Positions 1-11,288 of a stretch of DNA of 64,000 bases are shown here, in pieces. Source of the stretch: Agelas oroides (taxonomy: Eukaryota; Porifera; Demospongiae; Agelasida; Agelasidae). How positions within the stretch are numbered: the first letter of the stretch is position 1; each line of letters begins with the position of its first letter. The notes below the pieces were generated by a model, which ran no database searches, was not told the DNA's origin, and saw nothing but the letters and a program-made list of their open reading frames with translations. The translations under genes and the position numbers were made by a program. The DNA lies in assembly GCA_949130485.1 (NCBI GenBank), contig OX422185.1, forward strand, positions 13,673,011-13,737,010, written 5' to 3'.

Positions 1-759
1 AGCAAATTGACAAACACATCAATTTGTTGTCTGTCCTATGCACATACAAGTTGCTTCTATAACTCCTTTCGAACCATATACTGTTGGTAACTGGAATATG
101 TTCACTGCACATACACCCTTGTCCTTTTATTTTTGTCTGTATCATCTTTTAAAAACTAATTTCTGGCCATACATGCTATTGGTGTGTTCTTGCAACCATA
201 TATAGAAAAACTTTATACACTCCAAGTGACCAGAGGAAATAAAATTTTAAAATGAATGCAGTCGTGTAGCCATTCGTACAACTTCTGGCGTTTCTATCTC
301 TAACTGCAGACATGAAGGTAACATATGTACATAATCTTGAGAATGTGTGGGTCCCTGAGAATCTGTTTAGCTAGCACTTATAGCTGCTATAGCAAACTGT
401 TGTTTTCATGTCGTTGTAGCTATGTGTGTATGATCATTTATTCTGAGTTACGAGGACGCACTTTTTATGCATGGAATAAGGAGAGGTGGGTGGGTCCAAA
501 GAGGCACAAAATAACCCCTTACGCATAAGCAACGACAACTTTTTGCTGTCTTTGTGGAGCCATTTCTGGCTATAGAAATCCTCACGTGATCATGCTGGCT
601 CACAGCTTTGTGTGGAGACAAATTCCAAAATTTGCCCTGGACTCTCATAAGTACCTTGATACTGTAGGTGAGTGACACACAGTGAAGGCTACACAATTGA
701 TTTAACAGGAAAACGAGATGAAGTTTATTGTAACAATAAGAGTACATGTGTATGGTATG

Positions 760-810
760 TAGCCTCGTTCCCAGGCTCTCCCCGCTCAGGGAGAGCCTGG
801 GAACGAGCCT
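760..810. repeat. hAT-like hairpin MITE (TAGCCTCG family), short copy
   Basis: About 50 bp folding on itself: TAGCCTCGTTCCCAGGC at the left and GCCTGGGAACGAG at the right, separated by a few bases. The same ends recur at 2305, 16251, 24787, 37942, 50935, 55325 and 63001. The copy is slightly decayed at its right end. Confidence 0.8.
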
Positions 811-817
811 GTGTGAT

Positions 818-950
818 GTGGGTAAATAGCAGTGAATATGATAGCAGTAAAAGGACAGCTTTGCTACAGTGTTAACAGCTTATCTACTTAGGTCGACTTG
901 CACCTGGAATGGCTTTATGCTAAGTAGCATATTCACTACAGATTGCCCAT
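818..950 (+). repeat. Diverged copy of the 30822-31000 MITE
   Basis: The stretch with AGCAGTGAATATGATAGCAG, then ACAGTGTTAACAG, then CACCTGGAATGGCTT and GCATATTCACT matches the interior of the element at 30822-31000 in order and spacing. The terminal CCATCTGGATAGGA repeats of that element are not preserved here. Confidence 0.6.
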
Positions 951-990
951 GTCAGATTGTGTTGATGAGTGAAAGTTGCACATTTAACAT

Positions 991-1579
991 ACCGTATAGC
1001 GGGTTATTTTCGTGGTGGGTGGAAATTTTCATGAAAAGCTGGAAGAGGCCCTCAGAATTAAATTTCGTGGTTTTAAATTTCGTGGCTCGCATATAATGTA
1101 ATGTGAACTTTGAACTCGGTACACGCGATGCTGTTTCGGCGAGGAACGCGTAGGCAGACTCTCACCAGAAAGAGTCTGGCTACACGAGACTAGAAGAAAG
1201 ATGGAGTGCTTCAGTGTCGAGTCTTGTGTGGTAGGCTACCACGTCTACAAAGCACAAAGTCCGTTGGTGCTCGCATACCTGAATGAGAGGTACTGGCCCC
1301 GTTTTTTGGTCGTGCTTCTGCCCTGCTCCGTCACTTCTCTGTTCACTTCCTCCATGCATCACCACACACGGGACAGCTTGAGAAACGGGACCCTACGGAT
1401 CAAGGGCACTGTCAACAGGGCACAAGTAGCGAAAAAGAACGTCGCCCGGTCCGAACACTGGCACGTGTAGACAGAGCTACAGTGTGGGTAGAAAATTTCG
1501 TGGGTGGAAAATAAAAAAAAAGAGTTGAACACGAAAATAACGAAAATTAGCACCCCACGGAAATAACCCGCTATACAGT
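991..1579. repeat. MITE with ACCGTATAGC terminal inverted repeats
   Basis: The left end ACCGTATAGCGGGTTATTTT matches the complement of the right end, GAAATAACCCGCTATACAGT. The interior has CGTGG(T/G)-rich segments repeated in opposite orientation. Related elements with the same ends lie at 13939-14287 (AKR intron 3) and 53076-53222 (P450 intron 12). Confidence 0.75.
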
Positions 1580-1866
1580 ATGTAGGTTTGTCCCTCATGG
1601 AACCTTGGTGTGCTAACAATTCCCACTGTTTCTTTCAACTGCAAAACTAATAACTACTCAACTATTAACTTTTGGTTTGAGAATTGGTGAGAAGGAGTCT
1701 GGTGGAGTGTGTTGTTGATGAATTTTTCCACAATAGCTCCAGAACAATAGAAATAGGTGGAAACCATAGAAAGTGCATGGTAACCATGGGAGCAGGCAAT
1801 ACATGGGATATGTTGGTTTACTGTTTCATGAATACTGCAATGCTTCAGGTATAATATACATACAAG

Positions 1867-2175
1867 TATCATAGTACAAAGCTGTACCAGAAACTATCAC
1901 AAGTTTGTTGCCGTCTGTATTGTTACAAGTGTGTAGCACGAGTAATTATAACAATGCCAGCAGCAACACACGAGTAATATTCTTCCGGTATAGCTTGGTA
2001 TCACGATGATAATATTATCATATGAGCCTTCCATTTCAGTCAGACGCAACACAGTACTGATACGGATTCTTGCGTGACTTGTAGTAAAAATATGTTTTTG
2101 TTTTTTATAAACTGCGTGTAGCTGCAAGGCTTCCCCATTGACTCCCATACATTTGCATGAGTTAGACATATGATA
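1867..2175 (+). repeat. Composite ~310-bp dispersed repeat, copy 1
   Basis: The first ~130 bp is an imperfect hairpin that opens near ATAGTACAAAGCTGTACC and closes with GGTATAGCTTGGTA. The second part runs from TTATCATATGAGCC to TTAGACATATGATAA and contains copies of GATACGGATTCTTGCGTGAC. Five more copies keep both halves together: 15170-15556, 25241-25557 and 27558-27877 (both inverted), 42742-42996 (truncated) and 46871-47210. Confidence 0.8.
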
Positions 2176-2304
2176 ATAATAATAACTATTATGAAGATGA
2201 CAGAAAAGGTCTGAGTGTGAGAGTTTTGTACCATACTACACATGTAGCAATATCTTACCACAAAACCTTTTGTGTTACCATTTTAGTAAGCACTTACTCC
2301 ATTT

Positions 2305-2524
2305 TAGCCTCGTTCCCAGGCCTCCACCATTTTTACCTTCCGTTTGTGTTCATAACTTGAAAGCGAGTTTCTTACCAGTCAAGACGAGTAGTTTCGTTCA
2401 CACTAAGGTCTAGAGTCCAAAACTGCGGTAGAGCGCTCAAACGGATGATCCAGTGCATTGTTTTGTTGTATTATTGTGAACGCAAATGGAAGGTAAAAAC
2501 AGGGGAGGCCTGGGAACGAGGCTA
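2305..2524. repeat. hAT-like MITE (TAGCCTCG family), 220 bp
   Basis: Ends are TAGCCTCGTTCCCAGGCC and GGCCTGGGAACGAGGCTA; the inverted match continues inward (TTTTACCTTCCGTTTG against CAAATGGAAGGTAAAA). Flanks CTCCATTT and CTTCATTT look like an 8-bp target duplication with one change. It is the same subfamily as 16251-16367. Confidence 0.85.
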
Positions 2525-3200
2525 CTTCATTTCACTGTGTGGCATAATTGAAGACATGAGTTTCCTCATGTAGTAGAACATGACACCCGTGTTGGTTAGA
2601 TAGTTCATCCGCTAGCTCCTGAAATGGAGTCACAATGACTATGACGGCAGAGAGACAAACGTTTCTCAATGAGTGAAAAATTGCCACTTTTGGGCCTCAA
2701 GCAACAAAATGGTAGCTAGTAGGTAAAGTAGGAGTAGGTGCAGGGGAGGAGCCTGGGTACGAGGCTACTAACAACCCTCTACTCTTCAACCAAACAAGTA
2801 TTACAAAGTACATGAAATCCTACCAAATGTCTGGCAGAACACATTTTACTGCTACCGTATTCTCTCTAAAATATCGGACGCAATAAATAATTCAAAATGG
2901 GAGTCTCCGGAAAAATTTAGAGAGCTATTAATTTTGAATGGAAGTGTCCGGTGTGAACTAGTGAGTTTTATAGCGCCAGTTTCATCTTGCCTTTTTGTGA
3001 GTCATGTCCAATTAATGCCGCCTTCTGTGTGTGTCGTGGCTTGCTGTACTACAGCAGATCTCATGCCTCCACAGCACTTTTGATGGCAACGGCGCTCTTT
3101 TGCAACGTCTCTCAATAGGCTTTGCTTAGCTTATACACAACTCAGATACATGCCCAGCAAGTAGGCTGCCTCTGTTTATCATCTAGCCTCTACATGGCTT

Positions 3201-3526
3201 CAATAGAGCATTTTCATCACGTGATCACAATTCCGTATACTAGAAATAAGCCGCCATCTTGGTGTACAACTTGTACAGTATGGTATTAGCAGTATATGCG
3301 ATATCGATTAAAAAACCCACAGGTAAGCGTTCATATAGCTGTTTTAACTTATGTAGCAATGGTATTTTGTCCGATTCAACACATATTAGAAGCATTATAA
3401 GTATATCACTCATTTCGTGAAGATCGCCATAGAAGCTCCTATCTCGTTGTACACCAAAATGGCAGCTGTTTTCTGTTTTCCTTCGTAATCTTGAACGTAA
3501 TGACGTCACATGAAAACGCTCTATTA
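3201..3526. repeat. MITE with AATAGAGC ends
   Basis: Left end AATAGAGCATTTTCATCACG and right end ATGAAAACGCTCTATT are inverted copies. The right inverted repeat holds a TGACGTCA palindrome at 3501-3508. No second copy was noticed in the window. Confidence 0.65.
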
Positions 3527-6500
3527 CCACCAATTAGCACCCATGGTAGGTCTAAGACATACAGTGTTCATGCAATAGCAAGTAACCTTCACTTCACTAC
3601 AAGCTGATTTGTCCACCTGCATTCAAGTCCCCATTTCCTTTCCACTTGGGGTGCAGTTAGCCTCATAAAAATGGTCTCCTAAATCCAGTTGTGGGTGAAG
3701 CCACTGAGTGCAGACTGAGTAAACACTGTAGTACGCTTGCATGCGCAGCTGATCTGGAGTTTGTGGGCCTAAGATACTGCCCAGTACAAGCAGATGCCCG
3801 GTACTGTATTTCAACCAATTAAGTCGTTATTGTAAAGATGCCTCCAAGTGTAAGTTAGAAACCTAATCAGAGGTTCTTATGGCTCTAGAAGCATGCAGTG
3901 GTATACCTTGCTTGCCCCCCTCTCTCCCATCCTTCTCCCCTCCTTATCTTCCCTCCTATCTCCAACGCTTTTTTCCTGTAGTGTAATGGAAATCAAGCAT
4001 ATCAGTGTACGATAGAAACTATAAACTAGTGCCAACTTACTCAGACATAAATTATGGCAAAATTGTTAATGACAGTCTCTCTGTGACTGAGCTCTCCACT
4101 TCTTTTTTTTTCACAGTAGTCCGACTACCGTAGAAACTTCCGGTAAAAGGTGAGGTCACGCACGAGGCCGAGGGCCGTAGCAGCGTGCCATGCCACCATA
4201 GATAATACAACCTTACCGCAAGGTCTATGGTACCATAGAGGATGTATAGGGGGTTTGTACTCCTCCTGACAAATGCCTTTGTAATTTGTGATCAATAGTA
4301 GTTGTTGCCGCTCTTTTTGCATGCATTGACCGCAGTAGTCTCGCGGAGCCAGACTCTCACACGAAATGCGGGAGAGAGTCTGGTATCACTCGCATATTGA
4401 GTTGGTGTTGCACTGTCAGCGAGTCAGTAGGTAATTAAGTGGGTGCGTACAAGTGTGCGATTGAAAAGGAAGTCATGGAAGTGACATTGAAGCCAGACTC
4501 CCAAACGGTAACCTGCTTATGGTCAATAGGGGCTTTCCAAAACCCACCCACTTTTGGGGAGTACCTCTGATTGTCCTGAATTTTAGATATGACTTAGTAC
4601 TCATTAGGAAGAGACTAAGTTGAAAATTTGAGCTGGATAGCACGTTTAGTTTCTGAGATCTGCACACTCAAAATTTCAGTTTTCCCATACATTTTAATAG
4701 CCAGGACCCAATCTGGCCCCAATCTCCATCTAAGTTTCAAACTTGAAGCCACCCACATACACTCCTCATAATTAATAATCATGTTCTCCGCGCTGCCTGA
4801 GGCCATGCCATATTTTAGAGATTGACTATATAAGTGGTAGTGCAGAACCAAAGTTAACACGGATCATGCAAGTTTAGTTGTGCTCCTTAATAATTCTTGG
4901 ACAGAAGCAACTCTTCCAGGATTTCTTTTGGGTCTGAAGACTGCACAGTTCATGGCATCAATTTCCCCGGTCCTGTGAAAAGGGAAGAGGCGAAATGTGT
5001 AAATTGAACAATACCAATCATAGTGGTGTGTTTTACCCATGCATACATTCTTTTGTCCTCAACAACAACAGACACTATATTATCTCATGCAAGCTCTTTT
5101 GTCTCTGTCAGCAATTCATGTGAAATCTCCCAGGGCTTCTCGGTGCTGTAAATGCATCAAAAAGTTGACTGTGAGAACGTCTGGGAACTCTTCAGCTACA
5201 CACAATCTCTCCATAGCCTCATTCCCATGCACGCCCCCACCCAGCTTTCTGTTGCTACCATAAGCAAGCAACACAAAGGCGGGTGGGTTATAGTCCGAGA
5301 AAGAGGCTATAGCTACAATCTACTCTCTGGCTACTCTCTCCAAGAAAAAATTGCATACAAGAGTGTTCACCTGCATGATGTACCTTATTATTAAAATAAA
5401 CTGGCTTATGCCCTCCCACTGCACAAAACATATAATATTTTACACCATATAGACAGAAAGGTGGCTTAAAATTAGTGCCAAGACAGAGGTCTTAGCTGTT
5501 TTCCAGAAATAGCACAATGGGAGACATCATCAGCTGAACTCATCGGCGGCTTTCCAGTCAATTAACGCCACGCGCCGTATGCCAACACGGCCATCCGACT
5601 CACTTACTAATACACCACTTCTTCAAGTAGCAATCATCAGCGCGTATGCGCATGGAGACGATCGGTCTTCCGCGTAGCGAACTGATGGATCTTCTCAACA
5701 CGCGCATTCTCTATGGACAGCTGCCAAAGTTTTGCCCCAGCCCGCGTACGTGACGCAAGTCGGCCGGCGCTGCGCTGCCGGTCATTGCGGAAGTGGCAAC
5801 GTGTACTGCGAAGTACGGAATTTAGCGGGTTTTTGCAGTCTAGATCGGACTTACGTTGTCCTGTGGCCAAGGAAGCGTTGCTACTCACTACATGTGCTTT
5901 AAATAAGAGCCCTTCATTGGTACTTTGGCCAAAGATACTTGATTACTGGGCTACAGGAATAATTTAGTCAAAATTTATTAATTAATCAGTCTGTGATCTT
6001 CTATGCTTGAGCCAGCTACTCACTTAGGCTAGTAACTACCTAGTAACTAGTACATGTACCAATTATATGTTCTCATAACTTCTGCTGGACTTCTATATGC
6101 CCCTAAAAAGGTGACGATAACATACTAAGCCTAGCTCCATTTCCCTGTTGGCATCAAAAATGCACCAACTCTTTGGTTACCTATGCAGACATATACAATG
6201 CAGCTGTCTTGTCAGTGCGGCCAATATGGTCGAAGTTCTCTATGCAAGGGCTAAGCAGCGCATTCAAACCATGACCGTATAGGCTTGCAAGGGGATTTCT
6301 GCAGTCTATGAACAGCTTATAGTGCATGTGTCTTTCATGCATAGCTTGGGATATGATCATGTGGTTTCTTCAATTCTAGCCAGAATTTTCACCAAACTAA
6401 CAAAATACACTACTGATACCTGTGGCAATTGATATTTTAGTGCAAATTCTATTGAAAAAAGCCATGCGTGTAATCGTGAATACTAGCCAACCAACATGCA

Positions 6501-8689
6501 GAATCCTTGAAAGATTATAGCTTGCAACAAGCTCTGCCACTCTCTTCTGTATGTGAGCAGTCTGGCTTGTGTCTCTTGCACATGCTGTGTACTTGAGATA
6601 GCTTTAATACAGAACCCTCTTAATTAGATAAGTCACCATGCATGCATGCTTCAAACACTGTCAATACTCCCATTAAGTGGTTGTTGCCTGTGGTACCTTC
6701 ATCTCTGATATTAATTTTGCATTTGTAATGTTTCTAGGGACTCAAGTGATCGTTGCGCCTCTGTGGTAGCCTTCACCATTGATACTCACATTTGTAATGC
6801 TTCTGGGAACTCAATTTCATGTGAGAGTCTGGCTGTGTTACATGAGCACGTGTATATTGGGTTCAAAATGATGCTGTTGTGGGCAACAATTCTAGAGGTC
6901 TAGTTGCAAAACGACATGTAATCCTATTTGAACCCTAAAAAGTAGCTATAGTTTTTATGGTCGGTATTGGACATCAGATGTACCTTAGCTAGACTACAAA
7001 GATATAATTCTTCTCCCCTAGCATCTCCAGATGTATCTTCCTTAACTGAAGTACCTACAGTAGTGTATTTCTATCATTTTCATTACTGTCATTCAGGTAC
7101 ACAGACTTCACTGTGTCATCTGGATATCTTGATGGATAGCTCTCCAGCTGTGGCTCAGTCTACAATACTCAGGTTACAGCATCACATGCCTGACCCCAAA
7201 TACAGCGCAATGCCGTTTGCATCTACATTTTGACTGTGAGACTATATAGGGGAGTGTCACTGTACCAGCCAGCTGAGCACACTCAAAACTAGACATCTTT
7301 CTGGCCTTTGACAAGTTTGACTGCAGGTACCAACTGTACAACTCTCTCATCTTGAACATCTTCTCCACCCTTATCTTTCACACAGGAACAATCTCATTGA
7401 TGGTTGTTTATATTTTAGAAGACAAAGACATTGCTCCTTCTGTATGTTGTTCCTGGAGACAAAGCCAGCATAGTTTTTTATGGATGCATTTCTTTCTGTA
7501 AGCATTTCTCCACCTTGTCTTCTGGTGATCTGCCAGAGACCATGACTTGTGACTTGTATGCAATTAAATGGCAAAATAACGTTCTGTGTTTATGACTTAT
7601 GGTACACCTGCATTTGTTTGTCTACAGAGCAGTGGCGGTAGCTATTAGAAGTGTAAAATTTCCATTAAAAGCAGGTGCTTACTGTTTTAACTTTAAGCTG
7701 TGGAGGGGATACAATGGTGGTTTAATATATAGTGGAAATCGTAAATAACGGACGCATATACCGGTGTCATATAGATAAGGGGACCCCCATCCCCATATCC
7801 ACGATCGATATGGGGACCCCTATATACATTTTTTTCTCTTGTGCTGTAGCTGTGGCTGTGCTTAACTGCAAAAACAATGTGAAAGTCAACATGTGTTATC
7901 ACCATGTATTATAGTAGAATTGTGGACCCCTAAATCCATGGTAGGATTTGGGACCTCTAAATTCATGGTAGAATTTGGGACCCCTTCCATGCATGGATAC
8001 TCACAATAGTAAACATTGATGCTATCACTTTCACTGAGTAGGTGGCTTAATAATCATATAAACAAAATAACCACTACAAAACAAAAGGAAAATAAACAGC
8101 AATAAGTTACTGCAAGAGTTTATTACAGTAATAAACTCTTGGTTACTTAAACACACTACAAAACCAGCCCTGTTCTAGACATTCACATTGACGTCCCTGT
8201 GTAGACAAGTAGTATTTCTTGGCCACAACATCATTTGTTCGATTTATGGCCAAATGACACTCGTCAAGGATGGACTAAACGACCCTCTTCCACTGCTCTC
8301 AGTCTTCAATCACAAGTCTAGGTGTTACAGAGGTCGCTTTCCTAGTCTCAAGAGATAAGATGCAGTACAGATAATACCTCCAATGTAATAGAGATAGATC
8401 TCTTTTCCGAAGAGCAAGTTTGTCTGATTTCTCCAGTCCTTCGGGGTTCTTTGAGGTATTGGCGATATGTGAATCTTCCCTTGTTTTCAGCTTCCATTGC
8501 TACACGATACATGTAGCTTCAGAGATGACTTTTCTTGCTACAACCTACAGACTTTATACCCTTGGGATATTAGACTTCACTCAATCACAGTACAACCGTT
8601 GACATCAATTGATATAGCGGGATCCCAGCATCCCCAAACACACATAGATTTTGGGACTGGGGGTCCATGTCTATAGGGTCTGTCATGAA

Positions 8690-8785
8690 GTAACTTGCCC
8701 CCCAAAGTAAAGTGTCCCCTAAGGGCAAGTTACTTCGAAGTAAACCATCCCCCTTTGAAGTTATTTGCCCCCCACCAGGGGGCAC
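8690..8785. repeat. Small inverted-repeat unit around TTACTTCGAAGTAA
   Basis: TAACTTGCCC and GGGCAAGTTA form an inverted pair, directly followed by the 14-nt palindrome TTACTTCGAAGTAA and by a third diverged GAAGTTATTTGCCCCCC copy. Probably a small decayed MITE. Confidence 0.45.
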
Positions 8786-9015
8786 AGTATTGCGTGATGA
8801 GACACAAGGAGCTGAGACGGAGGAAGGCAGCGTGGAGGCCCGGCGAAGAGGCTATGCTTGTTGCTGTGTATAAGTACCTTTTGGCATCATCAGAACACTA
8901 TCCTGTGTGTTTATGCATGTGCTGTGACTTGTGGTATCACAGCACATGCATAAACACACCAAAAGAAGCATGGGGAATAAACTCTATTTGGTTATGCTCA
9001 ACTTGTAGTGATTAA
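8695..9015 (+). pseudogene. PHD-finger-like open frame, partial
   Basis: A 106-codon frame ends with a Cys/His cluster: CxC-C, then WYHSTC, then WLCSTC. This spacing matches the second half of a C4HC3 PHD zinc finger (Cys pair, H/C pair, final W-x-C-x-x-C), which reads histone tails in chromatin proteins and is also carried by some transposons. The usual first Cys pair is not clear. The CMCCDLWYH segment is encoded by an exact palindrome (8905-8959), so part of the resemblance may be secondary. There is no downstream exon or polyadenylation context. It is more likely a transposon-borne fragment or chance than a host gene. Confidence 0.3.
8905..8959. repeat. Exact 23-bp inverted repeat, 9-bp loop
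   Basis: Positions 8905-8927 and 8937-8959 are exact reverse complements (core TTATGCATGTGCTGTGA), separated by 9 nt. It lies inside the PHD-like frame and 105 bp before the large inverted repeat at 9065. Confidence 0.9.
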
Positions 9016-9064
9016 TTAACGTTTTATGTACTACATAACAGTACTGTTGTTGCTAGTTATAAAA

Positions 9065-9738
9065 GTCACAAAAAAGTTTGCCAAACGCAAACAAGCACAT
9101 GTAGGGATGAAATCCTCAAAAACCAACCAAACAAGACGGGAACGACACCACAATACTTTTACACCATCCCTACATCTTGTGCCATTTTGCCAAAACTGTG
9201 TGTTTGTATTTGTTTTTTAGTTGTGTGTAGAAGAGGGTTGTCTTGTAGATGGAAGGGTGTGGCGTGGGTGTGTTGTGCATAGTGAGTATGTTGTGTTGTT
9301 GGTGGTTGCTACTGAGTGTAGCAGGTATGGTCCAAGTTGTGTGTAGAAGGTGTGGAGTGAGTGAGGAGTGGTGAGTGTGTGTGGTATGTTGGAATGTGCA
9401 TTATGTTGTTAAGTTTTATGCCTGTTTAGCATGATAGATATGGGTTGTCTTGTATACAGGTGGCTGTGAAGTGAGTAGTGGTAATTTTGTAATGCTTTGT
9501 GAAGGATGGGTTATTTTGTGAGATAGTTGAATGGAGTGAAGTACTATGTTTGTTTGTGGTTGGTGTGGGCTAATAAGTACAAATGTAGAGGGTTTTGTGT
9601 TGTGTACAGGTGGCAAAATGGCACAAGATGTAGGGATGGTGTAAAAGTATTGTGGTGTCGTTCCCGTCTTGTTTGGTTGGTTTTTGAGGATTTCATCCCT
9701 ACATGTGCTTGTTTGCGTTTGGCAAACTTTTTTGTGAC
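9065..9738. repeat. Exact 127-bp inverted repeat with 420-bp spacer
   Basis: 9065-9191 and 9612-9738 are reverse complements with no mismatch that I can find by reading base by base. The arms begin GTCACAAAAAAGTTTGCC and include ATCCCTACAT at one internal point. The 420-bp spacer is strongly G+T rich on the + strand. The arms have no recognisable coding potential. Candidates are a foldback transposon or a recent inverted duplication. Confidence 0.9.
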
Positions 9739-10110
9739 TTGTTTCTGTTGTTTTTTTTTTGTTGCTGTGTAACCACACCCCAAGTGAAATGACTTGTTAT
9801 GTAGTTTATTGTTGATGTTGATGGATTTCTGGAGGATGTTAGCTGTTTGCACTTATCCACTTGACAATGGAATCATGGGTGTAACTGTTGTCTAATTGGG
9901 TATGTGCATGTGTGTGTGAGTGGTTGTTCTAAGGCACTGTGGTATATACATGACTGTCTACCTGTTCTGTTGTATGACAGGGTTGTAACACTGTATGTTG
10001 TGTGTTGTCCAAGGAACAGTTTCTATAGCTGGTTATACATTGTGGGCAGGTGTGTGTAGGTTGTGTATGGTGGGTGGCAGGTACATAGGTCATAAAGAGG
10101 TAAGGCATAA
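9192..10110 (+). other. G+T-rich strand-asymmetric tract, no gene
   Basis: Apart from the right arm of the inverted repeat, this stretch is dominated by GTGTG, TGTTG and GGTGG words on the + strand with few C residues. No open frame with a recognisable motif was found on either strand. Confidence 0.5.
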
Positions 10111-10618
10111 CTGTGGTAAAGGAACCCTTGGAGAGTAAGAGTGTTTTTCCGGGTTCTTCCAGTACTTGTTACGGGACGCTTGCCTTTTGCTTTCTTTGTT
10201 TCGCAGATAGTTCTGCTTATCCCGCGCCCGTTTCTTGTGGACGTTACGCATACTGCGTTCCTTGTCAAATCCAGCACAAGTACGTCAACTGCTGTATGAA
10301 AGTAGCAACATATGCAATCGTTTGGGAATCAATCGATCGTCAAGTTCTCTTCGGAAGTAGAATAACCGCAGCTGCATGCCAACTTCACGTGCTGTAGCTG
10401 TTGAACTTCTGTTGACGTAATCGCTATGAATATTCTATTCTAACAAAATGGCGTATAGCAGCAAGCATAAGCGTGGGGTTACCTGAGAATCGCCGATTAA
10501 TTCGACTTATTTCTTTGAGAACGATGAGTGGTGGGTACAATACCCAGTAATTTATGCTGATCTTTCGCGTTTGAATCGTTGTAATAGCTTCAGCCGTTGT
10601 CGTGCTATCGTGGTGAGC

Positions 10619-10623
10619 AAAAG

Positions 10624-10653
<30 letters not shown>
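10619..10653 (+). repeat. (AAG)n microsatellite
   Basis: About eleven uninterrupted AAG units. Confidence 0.9.
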
Positions 10654-10654
<1 letters not shown>

Positions 10655-11201
10655 CAGAAGATAGACGATTTGCCTTTTTTAGCGACTTGACTGTCAGGTA
10701 CTTAGCGATGCTTTCCAGCAAATTTAACGATCCTGTTGCCCATGGAAGCACTCGATAATGTCTGATATGGCTCATGGAGGCCGTTGACTTATCTAACGCG
10801 GACATTTCGAGCGTGTCATTTGTGCACTTTGAATGTGGCCGCCATTTTTTTTCGGGGTCATCCCTACATATGGCGTACTACCGTACGCCATGATTACCAT
10901 TACTTGTTGATTGGGTTCTTGAGGTGGAATACTTTCTTCAAAGACACTTTTCGTCAAAGTACGCTGTCCCCCGGACAGTCTAGTGTGAAGTACATAATTT
11001 GTCCCTATTGGGTTCTTGAGGCAATTCTTTGCAGGGCACCACCACTATGCACGAAATCTTCTAACTGGGCAGTTGCGAAGGCCTGTTATTAAAGAGGCAA
11101 AGGTCGAAGCTCAGCCCCGGCTCTGGAACGAGACTCCCCCCGCACGCGCACCCGGTTTGATGAGCGGCGCGCGCATGAGCGACCCAGTCGATTGTCGCAC
11201 T

Positions 11202-11267
11202 TAGTCTCGTTCCCAGACCGCATTTTTCGCGCCCGCCTCGACGAAAAGTAGTCTGGGCACGAGACTA
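11202..11267. repeat. Hairpin MITE 21 bp upstream of the AKR start codon
   Basis: TAGTCTCGTTCCCAGAC at the left pairs with GTCTGGGCACGAGACTA at the right. It is a variant of the TAGCCTCG family. Its right end is 21 bp before the ATG at 11289, so it lies in the proximal promoter or 5' UTR of the aldo-keto reductase gene. Confidence 0.75.
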
Positions 11268-11288
11268 GTCCGCACTAATCAAGAAATT

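Larger units (their letters stand above)
1..8689. other. Repeat-rich intergenic region, no supported gene
   Basis: I found no convincing coding exon here. Open frames are short, lack recognisable domains and are not joined by consistent splice phases. The recognisable content is transposon-derived: hairpin MITEs at 760-810 and 2305-2524, larger MITEs at 991-1579 and 3201-3526, and a composite repeat at 1867-2175. Other stretches (about 3530-8650) hold only AT-rich sequence, short direct repeats of a GGGACC-containing motif near 7920-7985, and small palindromes. Confidence 0.5.

Noticed and set aside
3623-3814. Minus-strand 63-codon frame ending CTPSGKEMGT
   Set aside because: The CACCCCAAGTGGAAA word it ends with also occurs at 9770 and 39727 beside repeats, so it is probably repeat-derived.
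7174-7574. Two adjacent minus-strand frames with protein-like segments (MEKMFKMRELYSWY; GGEDVQDERVVQLV)
   Set aside because: Different registers look equally plausible, no splice model joins them and no family was recognised.
10023-10277. Minus-strand Arg/Lys/Thr-rich 84-codon frame
   Set aside because: No motif; composition follows a local GC-rich patch and the adjacent G+T tract.
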